64,000 nt of DNA from Pseudomonas endophytica (GTDB taxonomy: Bacteria > Pseudomonadota > Gammaproteobacteria > Pseudomonadales > Pseudomonadaceae). Location of the stretch: NCBI RefSeq assembly GCF_001411475.1, contig NZ_LLWH01000112.1:62001-126000 (forward strand), given 5' to 3'. Positions 1 through 9,241 of the stretch are shown here, one piece after another (the first letter of the stretch is position 1; the number at the start of each line of letters is the position of its first letter). Made by a program: the position numbers and the translations under genes. A model generated the notes under the pieces. The model was not told the DNA's origin. It worked only from the letters and a program-made list of their open reading frames with translations, and made no database searches.

Positions 1-165
1 GCCCGATAGCCATTGGCGCCCCTGCCAGTAGACAGGTAAGTACTCGGAGAGGTGTGGATCGGCGGACGGAACCAACAGCGCATAGATGCCATTCTGTTCC
101 ATCACGGCGCGAGTAAGCGCCAAACGCTGCACCACAGATTCCTGATTCAACGACTGAATACTCAT
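1..165 (-). CDS. Xaa-Pro aminopeptidase (PepP family), N-terminal fragment cut by the window edge
   Basis: Reading leftward from the ATG at 165, the first 55 codons are open. They contain the phrase LLVPSADPHLSEYLP followed by WQGRQWLSG, which is characteristic of the N-terminal creatinase-like domain of the larger aminopeptidase P family (M24B). The metal-binding catalytic half lies outside the window. A purine-rich GGAGAGAGG sits directly upstream of the ATG and supports this start. The family removes an N-terminal residue ahead of proline in the cytoplasm. The gene follows the cysteine desulfurase on the same strand after 55 bp, so co-transcription is possible. The identification is good, but only the start of the protein can be seen. 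Confidence 0.75.
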   Translation of the reverse strand, partial: MSIQSLNQESVVQRLALTRAVMEQNGIYALLVPSADPHLSEYLPVYWQGRQWLSG

Positions 166-220
166 CCTCTCTCCTGCTGGCCTCGATTAGTGTTCTTCTC
201 GACGGATAATGGAGCAGTCA

Positions 221-1390
221 TCAAGACTGGGCAACCGCCCAAAAAGGCGCAGGGGCTTCCACTGCCGCCTTGATAGCATCTGCCGCATTATCAATATCTT
301 GCTCACGTGTAAAACGCCCAAGGCTCAAACGGATAGTTTTAGCGGCCCTCTCGGCGTCATGGCCGATGCCAAGCAGTACATGTGACGGCGCCTTGCTAGC
401 CGAGTTACACGCGGAGGTTGCTGAATACGCCAGCACAGCACTTAGTGCCGAACTATTAAAATGCCCCTGGCTGAATGTCAGGCTCAACGTATGAGGGATT
501 CGTTTGGTTGGAGATCCATTGCACTGGAGTCCGCTTATCCCTACCAACTGCTTGAGCAAACGCTGACCCAACCTCTGGATATGTGCCAACTCCGAGCCAA
601 ACGACTCGTGAGCAAGCGCAAAAGCCGCTCCCATACCAGCGATCTGATGCGTGGCCAAGGTACCAGAACGCAACCCGGACTCATGACCTCCGCCGTGAAT
701 CTGCGCCTGTAAACGATCATGCGCCCGCGGCCCAACATACAAAGCGCCAATACCTTTAGGTCCGTAAATTTTGTGCCCCGAAAAGGACATTAAATCTACC
801 GCCCACGCTTCAAGATCGATTGCGACCTTGCCTGCGCCTTGTGCTGCATCAACATGAAACAAAGCGCCATGTTCGCGTACAAGCCGCCCAATTTCGGGAA
901 TATCGTTCACCGTTCCCAACTCATTGTTGACCAGCATCAGCGATACCAGCTGCGTGTCATTACGCAGAGCCGCACTAACTTTCTCAGCACTCACCAACCC
1001 ATCGTGGTCTGGAGCCAAGTACGTCACATCGAAACCTGACTCTTCTAAAAATAACGCCGTATCCAATACCGCTTTATGCTCAATTTGACTGGTAATAATG
1101 TGCCCGCGCGATTCCCGATTGGTTTGGGCAACGCCCTTCAACGCCAAGTTATTTGACTCGGTAGCACCTGAAGTCCAAATAATCTGCTCGGGCTTGGCAT
1201 TGACCAACTGCGCAACCTGCTCACGAGCGAGCTCTACGGAAAGCCGGGCTTGCTGCCCGAAAAAGTGCGAACCCGACGCCGGATTACCAAAATTACCTTC
1301 AAAGCCTAAACAATCGACCATCACCTGAATGACACGATCGTCCACAGGCGTGGTGGCGGCGTAATCGAAATAAAGAGGTCGTTTGTTCAT
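221..1390 (-). CDS. Cysteine desulfurase, IscS/NifS family
   Basis: A 389-residue PLP enzyme that removes sulfur from cysteine to give alanine and an enzyme persulfide. It opens with YFDYAATTPVD. The PLP lysine is K207 in SFSGHK and the persulfide cysteine is C328 in the loop SACNSASKAPSHVL, essentially the same numbers as E. coli IscS (K206, C328). No iscR, iscU or hsc gene is adjacent, so this is not the housekeeping isc locus. It is divergent from the sulfur-limitation activator sfnR, suggesting a role in sulfur supply (inference). The reading frame extends to 1579, but family homology begins at the ATG at 1390; another ATG lies at 1399. Neither has a strong ribosome-binding site. Confidence 0.85.
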   Translation of the reverse strand: MNKRPLYFDYAATTPVDDRVIQVMVDCLGFEGNFGNPASGSHFFGQQARLSVELAREQVAQLVNAKPEQIIWTSGATESNNLALKGVAQTNRESRGHIITSQIEHKAVLDTALFLEESGFDVTYLAPDHDGLVSAEKVSAALRNDTQLVSLMLVNNELGTVNDIPEIGRLVREHGALFHVDAAQGAGKVAIDLEAWAVDLMSFSGHKIYGPKGIGALYVGPRAHDRLQAQIHGGGHESGLRSGTLATHQIAGMGAAFALAHESFGSELAHIQRLGQRLLKQLVGISGLQCNGSPTKRIPHTLSLTFSQGHFNSSALSAVLAYSATSACNSASKAPSHVLLGIGHDAERAAKTIRLSLGRFTREQDIDNAADAIKAAVEAPAPFWAVAQS

Positions 1391-1723
1391 TGTGCACATC
1401 CACAGAGCGCGTTCCGGAATCAAGCAATGCCTGATAGCAGAAAAGTTAAACCACGTTACAAGCGCGGCGATTAGAAATACTCGATTGAACAAGCCAATAA
1501 AAGAGGCAGGGCTGAGAAAGGATGTAGGACCATTCCCAAATCCAGAAAACCGTCTGCCCATGGCCTTATGAAGCGCCAAAAGCAGAGTCTTGTACAGGTC
1601 TTATATGCCATAAGGATATATAAATATGGAATTACGTTAGTTTACGGAATAACAAAATGCTTTTATAACGTCATCTTCGGCTTTCCTTTTGTGGGCAGAG
1701 CCCCCGATAAAAGGAGCTGTCCA
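1391..1723. other. Divergent intergenic region between the cysteine desulfurase and sfnR
   Basis: About 330 bp, markedly AT-rich in its right half (1600-1690). It must hold the promoters of both divergent genes. The only clear structure is the LysR-type dyad at 1600-1614, annotated separately, plus CCATA/TATGG half-sites at 1608 and 1625. No conserved small gene was found. An open frame running through it on the plus strand is an upstream extension of sfnR with non-homologous composition. Confidence 0.5.
1600..1614. promoter_or_regulatory. Candidate LysR-type (CysB-like) operator upstream of sfnR
   Basis: The 15-mer CTTATATGCCATAAG is a perfect dyad (CTTAT-N5-ATAAG) and fits the T-N11-A box bound by LysR-type regulators. 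It lies about 110 bp before the sfnR start. In Pseudomonas putida DS1 sfnR is activated by the LysR-type protein CysB under sulfate limitation, so CysB is the natural candidate. The dyad is seen directly; the protein that binds it is inferred. Confidence 0.4.
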
Positions 1724-2833
1724 TTGCAGCTATTAACGTTACCGTCCACTCCTGCACTCGCGACTTCTATAAGGGCAACAGCCCAAGTATTTGAAGACCC
1801 AGTGTCCAGGGCATTATTAGCGCACCTACGGCAAATAGCGCCCAGTGACGCCAGCGTATTAATCATTGGCGAAACAGGCACAGGCAAAGAGCTGGTGGCT
1901 CGGCACGTTCACCAACTCAGCCATCGCCATAAACAACCCTTTGTCGCTGTCAACTGCGGAGCGTTTGCCGAATCACTGGTTGAAGCAGAATTGTTTGGTC
2001 ATGAGAAAGGCGCATTTACGGGCGCATTGGCGGCTAAAGCAGGCTGGTTTGAAGAAGCCGATGGCGGCACGCTGTTTCTAGATGAAATCGGCGATTTACC
2101 GCTAGCCATTCAAGTGAAATTACTGCGCGTTTTGCAAGAACAGGAAGTCGTAAGGCTCGGCTCGCGCAAAAGCACACCGATTAATGTTCGAGTGCTGGCA
2201 GCCACCAATGTGAACCTCGAGCAAGCCATTGAGGCGGGACACTTCCGAGAAGATCTCTATTACCGACTCAATGTGGTCAGCCTAGAACTGCATCCATTAC
2301 GCGAACGTCCAGGAGATATCTTGCCGCTGGCCAGACACTTCTTGCACACCTACAGACAGCGCTTGCAGCACGGACCGACAACTTTAAGCCCATGCGCTGA
2401 AGAGGCTCTGACGCAACATCTTTGGCAAGGCAACATTCGTGAACTCGAAAACGTCATGCACCACAGTCTGTTGCTATGCCGCAACCAGACCATAACCGTG
2501 CAAGATCTGCGCTTGTCATCCTCGCGTGTGAGGCGCCATGAGGCCCCCACGCCTTCACATACACAATCGCAAGACGGCGCACTGGACCTGCTGCAACGGG
2601 CGTTTCGAAAACTCTTCGAAGAAGAACCCGGCGCTTTGCATGAAACAGTTGAAGACACCCTGCTGCGTGCGGCTTACGAGTTTTGCCATCACAACCAGGT
2701 ACACACGGCCAAACTCTTGGGCTTAAGTCGCAACGTGACACGCACACGCCTTATAAAACTAGGCGCGCTTTCAGTGAATACGCGCCGATCTGACACAACA
2801 ACGTCCTCGCCCTACTTGCAACAATCCCTCTGA
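1724..2833 (+). CDS. sfnR: Sigma-54-dependent transcriptional activator, SfnR-like
   Basis: An enhancer-binding protein of 369 residues from the TTG at 1724. That start is preceded by AAGGAG with about 7 nt spacing and gives a length close to the 366 residues known for SfnR of P. putida. The AAA+ domain has Walker A GETGTGKE (49-56), the sigma-54 contact loop GAFTGA (96-101) and Walker B around LFLDE (117-121). A Fis-type helix-turn-helix closes the protein (AKLLGLSRN region). No receiver, GAF or PAS domain precedes the ATPase, as in SfnR, so activity is probably set by expression level. SfnR activates dimethylsulfone and sulfonate utilisation genes under sulfate limitation; none of these targets is in the window. 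A longer ATG start at 1568 adds 52 residues unlike the family. Confidence 0.75.
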   Translation: MQLLTLPSTPALATSIRATAQVFEDPVSRALLAHLRQIAPSDASVLIIGETGTGKELVARHVHQLSHRHKQPFVAVNCGAFAESLVEAELFGHEKGAFTGALAAKAGWFEEADGGTLFLDEIGDLPLAIQVKLLRVLQEQEVVRLGSRKSTPINVRVLAATNVNLEQAIEAGHFREDLYYRLNVVSLELHPLRERPGDILPLARHFLHTYRQRLQHGPTTLSPCAEEALTQHLWQGNIRELENVMHHSLLLCRNQTITVQDLRLSSSRVRRHEAPTPSHTQSQDGALDLLQRAFRKLFEEEPGALHETVEDTLLRAAYEFCHHNQVHTAKLLGLSRNVTRTRLIKLGALSVNTRRSDTTTSSPYLQQSL

Positions 2834-2837
2834 GAAA

Positions 2838-2867
2838 AGCAGCAGCGGCCTTATGACGGCTGCTGCT
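2838..2867 (+). terminator. Inverted repeat after sfnR, possible terminator
   Basis: A 9-bp perfect stem (AGCAGCAGC / GCTGCTGCT) begins 5 nt after the sfnR stop. It lacks a clear T-run, so it may act as a 3' stabilising hairpin rather than an intrinsic terminator. Confidence 0.4.
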
Positions 2868-3008
2868 GAGTCCGACTTAACAGCTAGCGCGCTGAGTAGA
2901 GGGGCTGTCACCCCTGCAACACTTTGTCGCAGCTACGCACCGTTATGGGTAAGATGGCGACCTTCACGAGCGCATCGCGCACACGTCCCGCCGAATTAAG
3001 TCGACCTC

Positions 3009-3794
3009 ATGCCTTTTGATCTCAGCCTCAGCGTAGATTTGACCACCTTGGCCATTCTGGCCGCCGTTGCATTTATCGCAGGTTTTATTGATGCGATCGC
3101 CGGAGGCGGGGGTTTGCTCACTACCCCTGCTCTGCTGACAGCAGGCTTGCCGCCGCATTTGGTGTTAGGCACCAACAAGTTGAGTTCGACCTTCGGCTCG
3201 GCCACTGCCAGCTTTACTTTTTATCGCCGCAAGTTATTCCACCCCCGCGAGTGGAAGTTAGCTATTTTTGGCACCTTGGCAGGCGCCCTAATTGGCGCTA
3301 TCGCCGCCCATTACATGCCCGCAGAATGGCTCAACAAGATGCTGCCGGTGATTGTCTTCGCTTGCGGTCTGTACTTGTTGTTCGGTGGTACACCCAAAAC
3401 CCCTATCGACAACGACGCACCGATCAAAAAGAAATGGCAACTGCCCCAAGGTTTTAGCCTCGGCTTCTATGATGGCGTTGCTGGCCCGGGAACAGGTGCG
3501 TTCTGGACCGTCAGCAGCATGCTGCTGTACCCCATCGACTTGGTAAAGGCCAGCGGTGTGGCTCGCAGCATGAACTTCGTCAGTAACATCGCGGCACTGT
3601 CGATCTTTATCTTTTCAGGGCACGTGGACTGGATCATCGGTCTGACCATGGGTTTTGCCGTCATGGTCGGAGCCTTCTTTGGCGCCCGCAGCGCAATCAG
3701 CGGCGGGGCCAAATTCATTCGCCCGGTGTTTATCACCGTGGTCTTAGGACTGACCGTGCGCCTAGCTTGGCAACACTGGTTCGGCATGGCCTAA
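3009..3794 (+). CDS. TSUP (TauE/SafE/YfcA) family membrane transporter
   Basis: A polytopic membrane protein of 261 residues with about seven or eight hydrophobic segments. It begins with an alpha-helical segment leading into [19 protein letters not shown], the first signature of the TauE/SafE (YfcA) family, followed by [14 protein letters not shown]. The internal repeat signature appears again around [15 protein letters not shown]. The family exports sulfur-containing or organic anions such as sulfite and sulfoacetate. The location after sfnR fits a sulfur role, but the substrate cannot be read from the sequence. The 3' end overlaps the convergent nudC by about 33 bp. Confidence 0.85.
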   Translation: MPFDLSLSVDLTTLAILAAVAFIAGFIDAIAGGGGLLTTPALLTAGLPPHLVLGTNKLSSTFGSATASFTFYRRKLFHPREWKLAIFGTLAGALIGAIAAHYMPAEWLNKMLPVIVFACGLYLLFGGTPKTPIDNDAPIKKKWQLPQGFSLGFYDGVAGPGTGAFWTVSSMLLYPIDLVKASGVARSMNFVSNIAALSIFIFSGHVDWIIGLTMGFAVMVGAFFGARSAISGGAKFIRPVFITVVLGLTVRLAWQHWFGMA

Positions 3795-4592
3795 ACGCCT
3801 CGCCACGTAAAGGTCGATGAGATATCGCGCAATCGAGCGCGACGCGGGTAGCGGCGGCAAGTGGTGAATGTTGAACCACTGCGCATCCTCAATCTCATCG
3901 GCCTGGGGGACGATCTGTCCCCCAGCATACTGCGCATGAAAACCCAACATCATCGAGTGCGGGAACGGCCAGCACTGGCTGCCCACATACTCAATGTTCT
4001 TGACCTCAACCTGCACCTCTTCGCGCACTTCGCGAATCAAACAGTCCTCAGCAGACTCTCCGGGTTCGGCAAAGCCAGCCAATGTGCTGTAAACACCCGT
4101 CACAAAACGTGGCGAACGGGCTAGCAGGATTTCATCACCGTGGGTAATCAACACAATCATGCTTGGTGAAATACGCGGATAGCTGCGCAAGTCGCAAGTG
4201 GCGCAGTACATGGCGCGCTCCCTTGGCACTTGCGTCATAGCCTGGCCGCAACTGCCACAAAACCGATGCTCACGGGCCCAAGTGCCGATTTGCGCGGCGT
4301 AACCCAGCACTTTGTAGAGCGTGTGATCGCCTTGCAACATGAACGAACGCAGCCCTTGCCAATGACAACCTTCAACGTCGGCAGCCGCCCCAAGCTCGAG
4401 CAGATACACCGGCTCCCCGTCCAAGTGGCCAATACCATGCTCAGCCATGACCGCAAGCGGCTGACGTTTGAGCCATTCACGTGGAAACAACGGGCCATTG
4501 TCATCGAGCAAAAAACCTTCGGGGCCGCGCACTACGGCTAGGCCGCCAGCAAGGTCAGTGTCCAGTACTGCCGTAATCCAACGCGAAATCAT
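3762..4592 (-). CDS. nudC: NAD(+) diphosphatase / NADH pyrophosphatase NudC
   Basis: A 276-residue Nudix hydrolase. It carries the zinc-binding four-cysteine motif typical of NudC (CGSCG then CATC about 15 residues later). After it come [12 protein letters not shown] and a complete Nudix box starting GFAEPGES and ending REVREEV. The C-terminal NudC signature SQPWPFPxS is present as SQCWPFPHS, with Cys in place of the usual first Pro. NudC cleaves NAD(H) to NMN(H) and AMP and also removes NAD caps from RNA. The ATG at 4592 is chosen over GTG 4595 and TTG 4610, since homology begins at ISRW. It is convergent with, and overlaps, the TSUP gene. Confidence 0.92.
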   Translation of the reverse strand: MISRWITAVLDTDLAGGLAVVRGPEGFLLDDNGPLFPREWLKRQPLAVMAEHGIGHLDGEPVYLLELGAAADVEGCHWQGLRSFMLQGDHTLYKVLGYAAQIGTWAREHRFCGSCGQAMTQVPRERAMYCATCDLRSYPRISPSMIVLITHGDEILLARSPRFVTGVYSTLAGFAEPGESAEDCLIREVREEVQVEVKNIEYVGSQCWPFPHSMMLGFHAQYAGGQIVPQADEIEDAQWFNIHHLPPLPASRSIARYLIDLYVARRLGHAEPVLPS

Positions 4593-4635
4593 CACAACAT
4601 CCCAAGTCAAGTTGAGGTGCGACGCGGCGAGCGCG

Positions 4636-5448
4636 TCAATCCTGAAATTCAGGCTTTTGTTTGCTCATATGCGCAGCCATCGCCAAACGCAAGTCGGTGG
4701 ATTGCAACATGGCCGCGTTCCAAGTGGCAACATATTCAAGGCCATCATCGACACGGTGATCGCGCATATAACTGATCATCTGCTTGGTACCGCCCACCGC
4801 TATCGGCGATTTACTGGCGATGTCTTGAGCAATACTCATCACCCCCTGCAGCAAACGTTCATGGTCACTGTAGACGCGGTTGACCAAGCCAATGTTGCGC
4901 GCTTCCTCGGCGGCGACCATGCGCCCTGTAAAGGCTAGCTCGCGAAGCATTCCGTCACCAATAATGCGCGGTAAACGTTGTAAGGTGCCGACATCAGCCG
5001 CCATGCCCATGTCAATTTCTTTGATCGAAAACTGCGCGTCTTCAGCCGCATAACGCATATCGCAGGCGGCGATTAAATCAATAGCGCCGCCTAGGCAATA
5101 CCCTTGAATAGCCGCCAAGACGGGCTTTCGACACTGGTCGACGGCGTTAAAAGAAGCCTGCATTTGTAAAATTTTGCGCCGAAGCAGACGAGCGTTGCGC
5201 CCGACATCCTTACCCAATTCGTTAGCTACCGAAGCCAGCAGCATCAGATCAATACCCGCAGAGAAGTGCTTACCTGCGCCACTGATCACCACTACACGGA
5301 CGGCATCGGTTTCATCAACCCACTGGAAAATCTCGACGATTTCAGTCCAGAACGCCGCATTCATTGCATTAACCTTCTCAGGTCGATTAATGATCACGTG
5401 TGCAATATTGTCGTTTAACTCAACCTTAAAAGCCTGGTAGTCGGACAT
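4636..5448 (-). CDS. Crotonase family enzyme, probable delta(3,5)-delta(2,4)-dienoyl-CoA isomerase
   Basis: A 270-residue enoyl-CoA hydratase/isomerase superfamily protein with the oxyanion-hole segments HFSAGIDL and YCLGGAIDL. Three acidic residues, D124 (GGAIDL), E144 (KEID) and D152 (AADVG), have exactly the spacing of the catalytic D176/E196/D204 of mammalian ECH1, and [11 protein letters not shown] is shared with it. This supports the dienoyl-CoA isomerase reaction, which shifts double bonds during beta-oxidation of odd-position unsaturated fatty acids, rather than simple hydration. It stands alone between nudC and the gnd-zwf operon. The ATG at 5448 begins the family-typical sequence. 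Confidence 0.85.
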   Translation of the reverse strand: MSDYQAFKVELNDNIAHVIINRPEKVNAMNAAFWTEIVEIFQWVDETDAVRVVVISGAGKHFSAGIDLMLLASVANELGKDVGRNARLLRRKILQMQASFNAVDQCRKPVLAAIQGYCLGGAIDLIAACDMRYAAEDAQFSIKEIDMGMAADVGTLQRLPRIIGDGMLRELAFTGRMVAAEEARNIGLVNRVYSDHERLLQGVMSIAQDIASKSPIAVGGTKQMISYMRDHRVDDGLEYVATWNAAMLQSTDLRLAMAAHMSKQKPEFQD

Positions 5449-5557
5449 AACCTGAATCCTTTATTGGGCGCTGCCGCCGGTCAATGAGCGGCCGACTATA
5501 ACAAGCACCGCCCGCAAAAAAAGACCGTGATTACGCCAAAAATCGGACAAAGTGACA

Positions 5558-5583
5558 CCTGAAACAGCTACTAACGTTTCAGG
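5558..5583 (-). terminator. Hairpin at the end of the HAD phosphatase gene
   Basis: CCTGAAAC / GTTTCAGG form an 8-bp stem that includes the stop codon of the HAD gene on the minus strand. A T-run lies only some 35 nt further downstream, so termination strength is uncertain. Confidence 0.35.
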
Positions 5584-6392
5584 ACAAATCGTTCAAGTGC
5601 CTGCGCCACACCCTCTTCATCATTAGCGCTCGTCACGTAGTCGGCCTGACGGCGAATCTCTCCATCTGCTTGGCCCATGGCGACCGATATGCCTGCACGT
5701 TTGAACATGGCAGGGTCGTTGCCTCCATCACCGATCACCAAGGTGTTAGCCAGCGGCACCTCTAAAAGACCGGACAACGTCACCAAGGCATCGCCTTTGT
5801 TCGCCTGCAGGGCCGTCACATCCAGATAAAAAGCCTGCGAGCGACTGGCAATCGCCTGATCGCCCAATGCGCCTTGTAACTGATGCTCAAGTTCAATCAA
5901 CAGAGAAGCATTGCCACTGGCAGCTACAATTTTTTCAACACGCTGGCTATACGCCTCGAAATCTGTCACGACCAGCGGATCAAACCCTAACGCCGCATGC
6001 TCTCGAGGCACCATGGGCCCAAGGGGATCGCGCAATATCCACTGATCGTCGGCAAATACCCACACTTCAACTTCAGGTTGCGCCAGCAGTATCTGCAACG
6101 TCATTTTCACTGCTTCATAGGGCAATGGATACGATTGCAAGTAGCTGCCATCGGCATGGACCAGCACCCCGCCGTTAAAGGCTGCGCTCGGTAGCTCTAT
6201 ACCCAGCTGTTTGATCTGATCGCGCATGGCTTTAGGCGGTCGGCCAGAGGCCAAGGTGAAATACACCCCCATCGCCTGCAATGCCTTAACCGCCGCCAAC
6301 GTCCGTGAACTGATGCTGTGATCTGGCATCAACAAGGTGCCGTCCATATCGCACAGCACCAGTTGAATCGGCTCTTGGGTCATCTCGCTCAT
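5571..6392 (-). CDS. Cof-type HAD-IIB family hydrolase
   Basis: A 273-residue haloacid-dehalogenase phosphatase. Motif I is LCDMDGTLL with DxD nucleophile and acid, motif II is in TLASGRP, and motifs III and IV are in NKGDAL and VIGDGGNDPAMF. The central insert is the C2B cap of the Cof/YbiV type. These enzymes dephosphorylate sugar phosphates and related metabolites. The ATG at 6392 forms a 4-bp ATGA overlap with the zwf stop, so translational coupling is likely and the protein probably serves the same sugar-phosphate operon. An alternative ATG at 6383 has AGGA about 8 nt upstream. The substrate is unknown. Confidence 0.85.
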   Translation of the reverse strand: MSEMTQEPIQLVLCDMDGTLLMPDHSISSRTLAAVKALQAMGVYFTLASGRPPKAMRDQIKQLGIELPSAAFNGGVLVHADGSYLQSYPLPYEAVKMTLQILLAQPEVEVWVFADDQWILRDPLGPMVPREHAALGFDPLVVTDFEAYSQRVEKIVAASGNASLLIELEHQLQGALGDQAIASRSQAFYLDVTALQANKGDALVTLSGLLEVPLANTLVIGDGGNDPAMFKRAGISVAMGQADGEIRRQADYVTSANDEEGVAQALERFVLKR

Positions 6393-7912
6393 CCTATGTT
6401 GAGCCACACACGGCCATCCCGAGCCAACAGATCTTTGGCAGCCTGCGGCCCATCTTCGCCCGCTTTATAGAGATGAACATCGGTATTTTCTTGCCACGCA
6501 TCCAGAAAAGGCTGTACTCCGCGCCAGCCATTCTCAATGTTATCGGCACGCTGAAACAACGTTTGATCGCCCGTCAGGCAGTCATAAATCAGTGTCTCGT
6601 AGCCTGTAGAGGGCTGGACTTCGAAGAAATCTTTGTAGGCAAAACCCAACTCAATATTGGCCATATTCAAACCCGGCCCTGGGCGTTTGGCTTGCAAGTC
6701 AAACCACATGCCTTCGTTGGGTTGGATGCGGATACGTAAATAGTTAGGCTTCAAGCGCTCAACTTCGGTGTCGCGGAACTGCGCGTACGGCGCAGGCTTA
6801 AAGCAAATTGCAATTTCAGTGTCACGTGCGCTCATGCGTTTGCCGGTGCGTAGGTAAAACGGCACACCCACCCAGCGCCAGTTATCGATCATCACTTTGA
6901 GTGCGACAAACGTCTCGGTCGTGCTATCAGCGGCCACGTTGTTTTCTTCGCGATAACCAGGCACAGGCTTACCACCCGATTCACCCGCCGTGTATTGACC
7001 GCGAACCGAGTTTTTGCGTGCGTCTTCAGGCGACCATGGGCGAATCGCCCCAACCACTTTAGCTTTTTCGCCACGCACCGCATCTGCTCCAAACGCAGCG
7101 GGCGGCTCCATCGCGACCATCGCCAACAGTTGAAACAGATGATTGGGCAGCATGTCGCGCAAAGCGCCGGTGTTTTCGTAAAAACTGCCACGGGTCTCGA
7201 CCCCCACTGTTTCAGCGGCCGTGATCTGCACATGATCAATGTAATGGTTGTTCCAAAAGGACTCGAAAAGCCCATTGGAAAAACGACTGACCAAAATGTT
7301 CTGGACGGTTTCTTTGCCCAAATAATGGTCAATTCGATAAATCTGCTTCTCGCTCATCACACTCAACAGGCAAGCATTAAGCGCTTGCGCGGTGTCGACA
7401 TCCGAGCCAAAAGGTTTTTCAATCACTACCCGGCGAAAGGCATCCGGGGTTTCTTTAAGCAGCCCGCTGGCCCCCAGCCGCTGCACTACCTCGCTGAAAA
7501 AACGCGGGGCCGTGGCCAGATAGAACACCGCATTACCTGTGCTATTGGCCAAGATCTTCTGCTCCAGCGCCTCATAGGTACTGTCTTCGAGAAAATCGCC
7601 TTGCACATAACTGATGTTCTTCGCCAAGCGGGCCCATAAGTCGGCACTCAAGCCCTGACCATCAGGATGTTGGACCTTGCTGGCGGCCTCAGTACGAATG
7701 AAGTCCTCCAGTTTTTTAGCAAAGCCCTCATCGCTGATCGCATTGTGGTCAACCCCCACAATGCGTAAGCCGTCGTCCAGCAAACCGTCCCGAGTCAAGT
7801 TGTACAGCGCAGGCATGAGCAAGCGCTTTACCAAATCACCATGGGCCCCAAACAAAAACAGCGTCGTTGGAGGCGCAGGTTTAACGTTCGACTTGCTGGA
7901 CAGTTGGGTCAT
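6389..7912 (-). CDS. zwf: Glucose-6-phosphate 1-dehydrogenase
   Basis: A 507-residue enzyme oxidising glucose-6-phosphate to 6-phosphogluconolactone, the entry to the Entner-Doudoroff and pentose-phosphate routes. The N-terminal dinucleotide fold has [12 protein letters not shown], a variant of GxxGDLxxRKL, and the active-site signature RIDHYLGKE is intact with its catalytic His and Lys. It overlaps gnd upstream by 4 bp and the HAD gene downstream by 4 bp, making a tight three-gene operon. Pseudomonads often carry several zwf paralogues; this one, paired with gnd, is not the classic zwf-pgl-eda cluster. Confidence 0.95.
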   Translation of the reverse strand: MTQLSSKSNVKPAPPTTLFLFGAHGDLVKRLLMPALYNLTRDGLLDDGLRIVGVDHNAISDEGFAKKLEDFIRTEAASKVQHPDGQGLSADLWARLAKNISYVQGDFLEDSTYEALEQKILANSTGNAVFYLATAPRFFSEVVQRLGASGLLKETPDAFRRVVIEKPFGSDVDTAQALNACLLSVMSEKQIYRIDHYLGKETVQNILVSRFSNGLFESFWNNHYIDHVQITAAETVGVETRGSFYENTGALRDMLPNHLFQLLAMVAMEPPAAFGADAVRGEKAKVVGAIRPWSPEDARKNSVRGQYTAGESGGKPVPGYREENNVAADSTTETFVALKVMIDNWRWVGVPFYLRTGKRMSARDTEIAICFKPAPYAQFRDTEVERLKPNYLRIRIQPNEGMWFDLQAKRPGPGLNMANIELGFAYKDFFEVQPSTGYETLIYDCLTGDQTLFQRADNIENGWRGVQPFLDAWQENTDVHLYKAGEDGPQAAKDLLARDGRVWLNIG

Positions 7913-8889
7913 TTTTTAGGCGTCTCCACGTGGCCGCCGAAACCAAAGCGCATAGCCGACAACAATTTGTCGCCATACAGGCTTTGCTGGCGTGAGCTGT
8001 AACGGGCAAACAAGGCATTTGACAGAACAGGCACCGGTGTTGACTGCTCCATGGCGGCCTCAATGGTCCAACGGCCTTCACCGCTGTCTGCCACGGCCCC
8101 CGAATAACCGTCCAGCGGCGCATCAACGGCCAAGGCATCGGCGGTCAGGTCCAACAGCCAAGACGACACGACGCTGCCACGTCGCCATACTTCAGCGATA
8201 TCGCCCAAGTTCAGGTCGAAGCGTTGCTCTTCAGGCAGGTTTTCGCCGCCCTTCATTTTCATCAGGTTGAAACCTTCGGCATAAGCCTGCATCAGGCCGT
8301 ACTCAATGCCGTTGTGCACCATTTTGACGAAATGCCCTGCACCCGCTGGGCCGGCGTGGATGTAACCGTGCTCAGCGCGAGCATCGTCAGACACACGATC
8401 TTTAGTGCGAGGGATATCACCCAATCCTGGCGCCAAAGCGGCGAACAAAGGATCCAGATGTTTAACCACTGCCGTGTCACCGCCGATCATCATGCAGTAA
8501 CCGCGCTCCAGCCCCCATACACCGCCCGAAGTGCCGACATCGACATAGCGAATGCCTTTTTCAGCCAGCGCTTTAGAACGACGAATATCATCTTTATAAA
8601 ACGTGTTGCCGCCATCAATGATGATGTCATCGGCATCGAGTAATTGGCTCAGGGTTTCTATGGTGTCCTCGGTCGGCGCACCAGACGGCAGCATGACCCA
8701 TACAGCGCGGGGCTTGGCCAAGCCAGCCACCAGCGCGGGTAAGTCAGCAACGCCGGTAGCGCCGTCTTGTTCAAGGGCACTGACGAAGTCGGTATTGCGG
8801 TCAAAAACCACGGTTGTATGCCCATTGAGCATCAGACGCCGTGCGATATTCCCGCCCATACGGCCCAATCCAATAATTCCCAACTGCAT
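7909..8889 (-). CDS. gnd: 6-phosphogluconate dehydrogenase, short (GntZ-like) form
   Basis: A 326-residue decarboxylating dehydrogenase that converts 6-phosphogluconate to ribulose-5-phosphate. The Rossmann motif [13 protein letters not shown] starts at residue 4. The substrate-binding segment [10 protein letters not shown] and the catalytic [16 protein letters not shown] with its lysine are complete. Its length is that of the short form, often NAD-linked, rather than the roughly 470-residue NADP enzyme. It is the first gene of the gnd-zwf-HAD operon, and its stop overlaps the zwf start by 4 bp. It presumably feeds ribulose-5-phosphate to biosynthesis in a bacterium that mainly uses Entner-Doudoroff. 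Confidence 0.93.
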   Translation of the reverse strand: MQLGIIGLGRMGGNIARRLMLNGHTTVVFDRNTDFVSALEQDGATGVADLPALVAGLAKPRAVWVMLPSGAPTEDTIETLSQLLDADDIIIDGGNTFYKDDIRRSKALAEKGIRYVDVGTSGGVWGLERGYCMMIGGDTAVVKHLDPLFAALAPGLGDIPRTKDRVSDDARAEHGYIHAGPAGAGHFVKMVHNGIEYGLMQAYAEGFNLMKMKGGENLPEEQRFDLNLGDIAEVWRRGSVVSSWLLDLTADALAVDAPLDGYSGAVADSGEGRWTIEAAMEQSTPVPVLSNALFARYSSRQQSLYGDKLLSAMRFGFGGHVETPKK

Positions 8890-9241
8890 GTACTGTTGCT
8901 CCCAACGGCAAATAAATAGGTGTACAGCACCTTAGTTCAACGAGGCTTAAGATGCTCGGCTAAGGATTAGTCCTATCGCATGGCGCATAGTTTCGCACAA
9001 GCGGGGTGACAGATTCCCGATTGAATACGCACAGTGGACGGATGACGAGTAAGCCCCTAAAAGTCTGCGTTCACGCCTGAAACCACCTTCAGCCCTTCTA
9101 GCTCGCATCTCGAACAAAGTTTTCACATCACTTTCGTGACAATTAATCACTTTGCGGCTGTTTTCTTTACAGACAGCTCTCACGTGTTGTGTCGGCAATG
9201 ACGGCATTAACCATTCAAGTTGTTAGCGGTTGGAGTGCTTT
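8890..9241. other. Divergent intergenic region between gnd and the phosphoethanolamine transferase
   Basis: About 350 bp containing the promoters of both divergent operons. Short direct elements around 9125-9160 (TCACTTTCGTGA and ATTAATCACTTT) look like possible operator half-sites, but no consensus could be assigned. A minus-strand frame at 8947-9207 has no family resemblance and is not called. Confidence 0.4.

Noticed and set aside
1568-1723. 52-codon upstream extension of sfnR to an ATG
   Set aside because: The TTG at 1724 has a strong ribosome-binding site and gives the family length; the extension covers the likely operator.
8947-9207. 86-codon minus-strand frame between gnd and the phosphoethanolamine transferase
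   Set aside because: No family similarity, arginine/serine-rich composition typical of chance frames, and it occupies a divergent promoter region.
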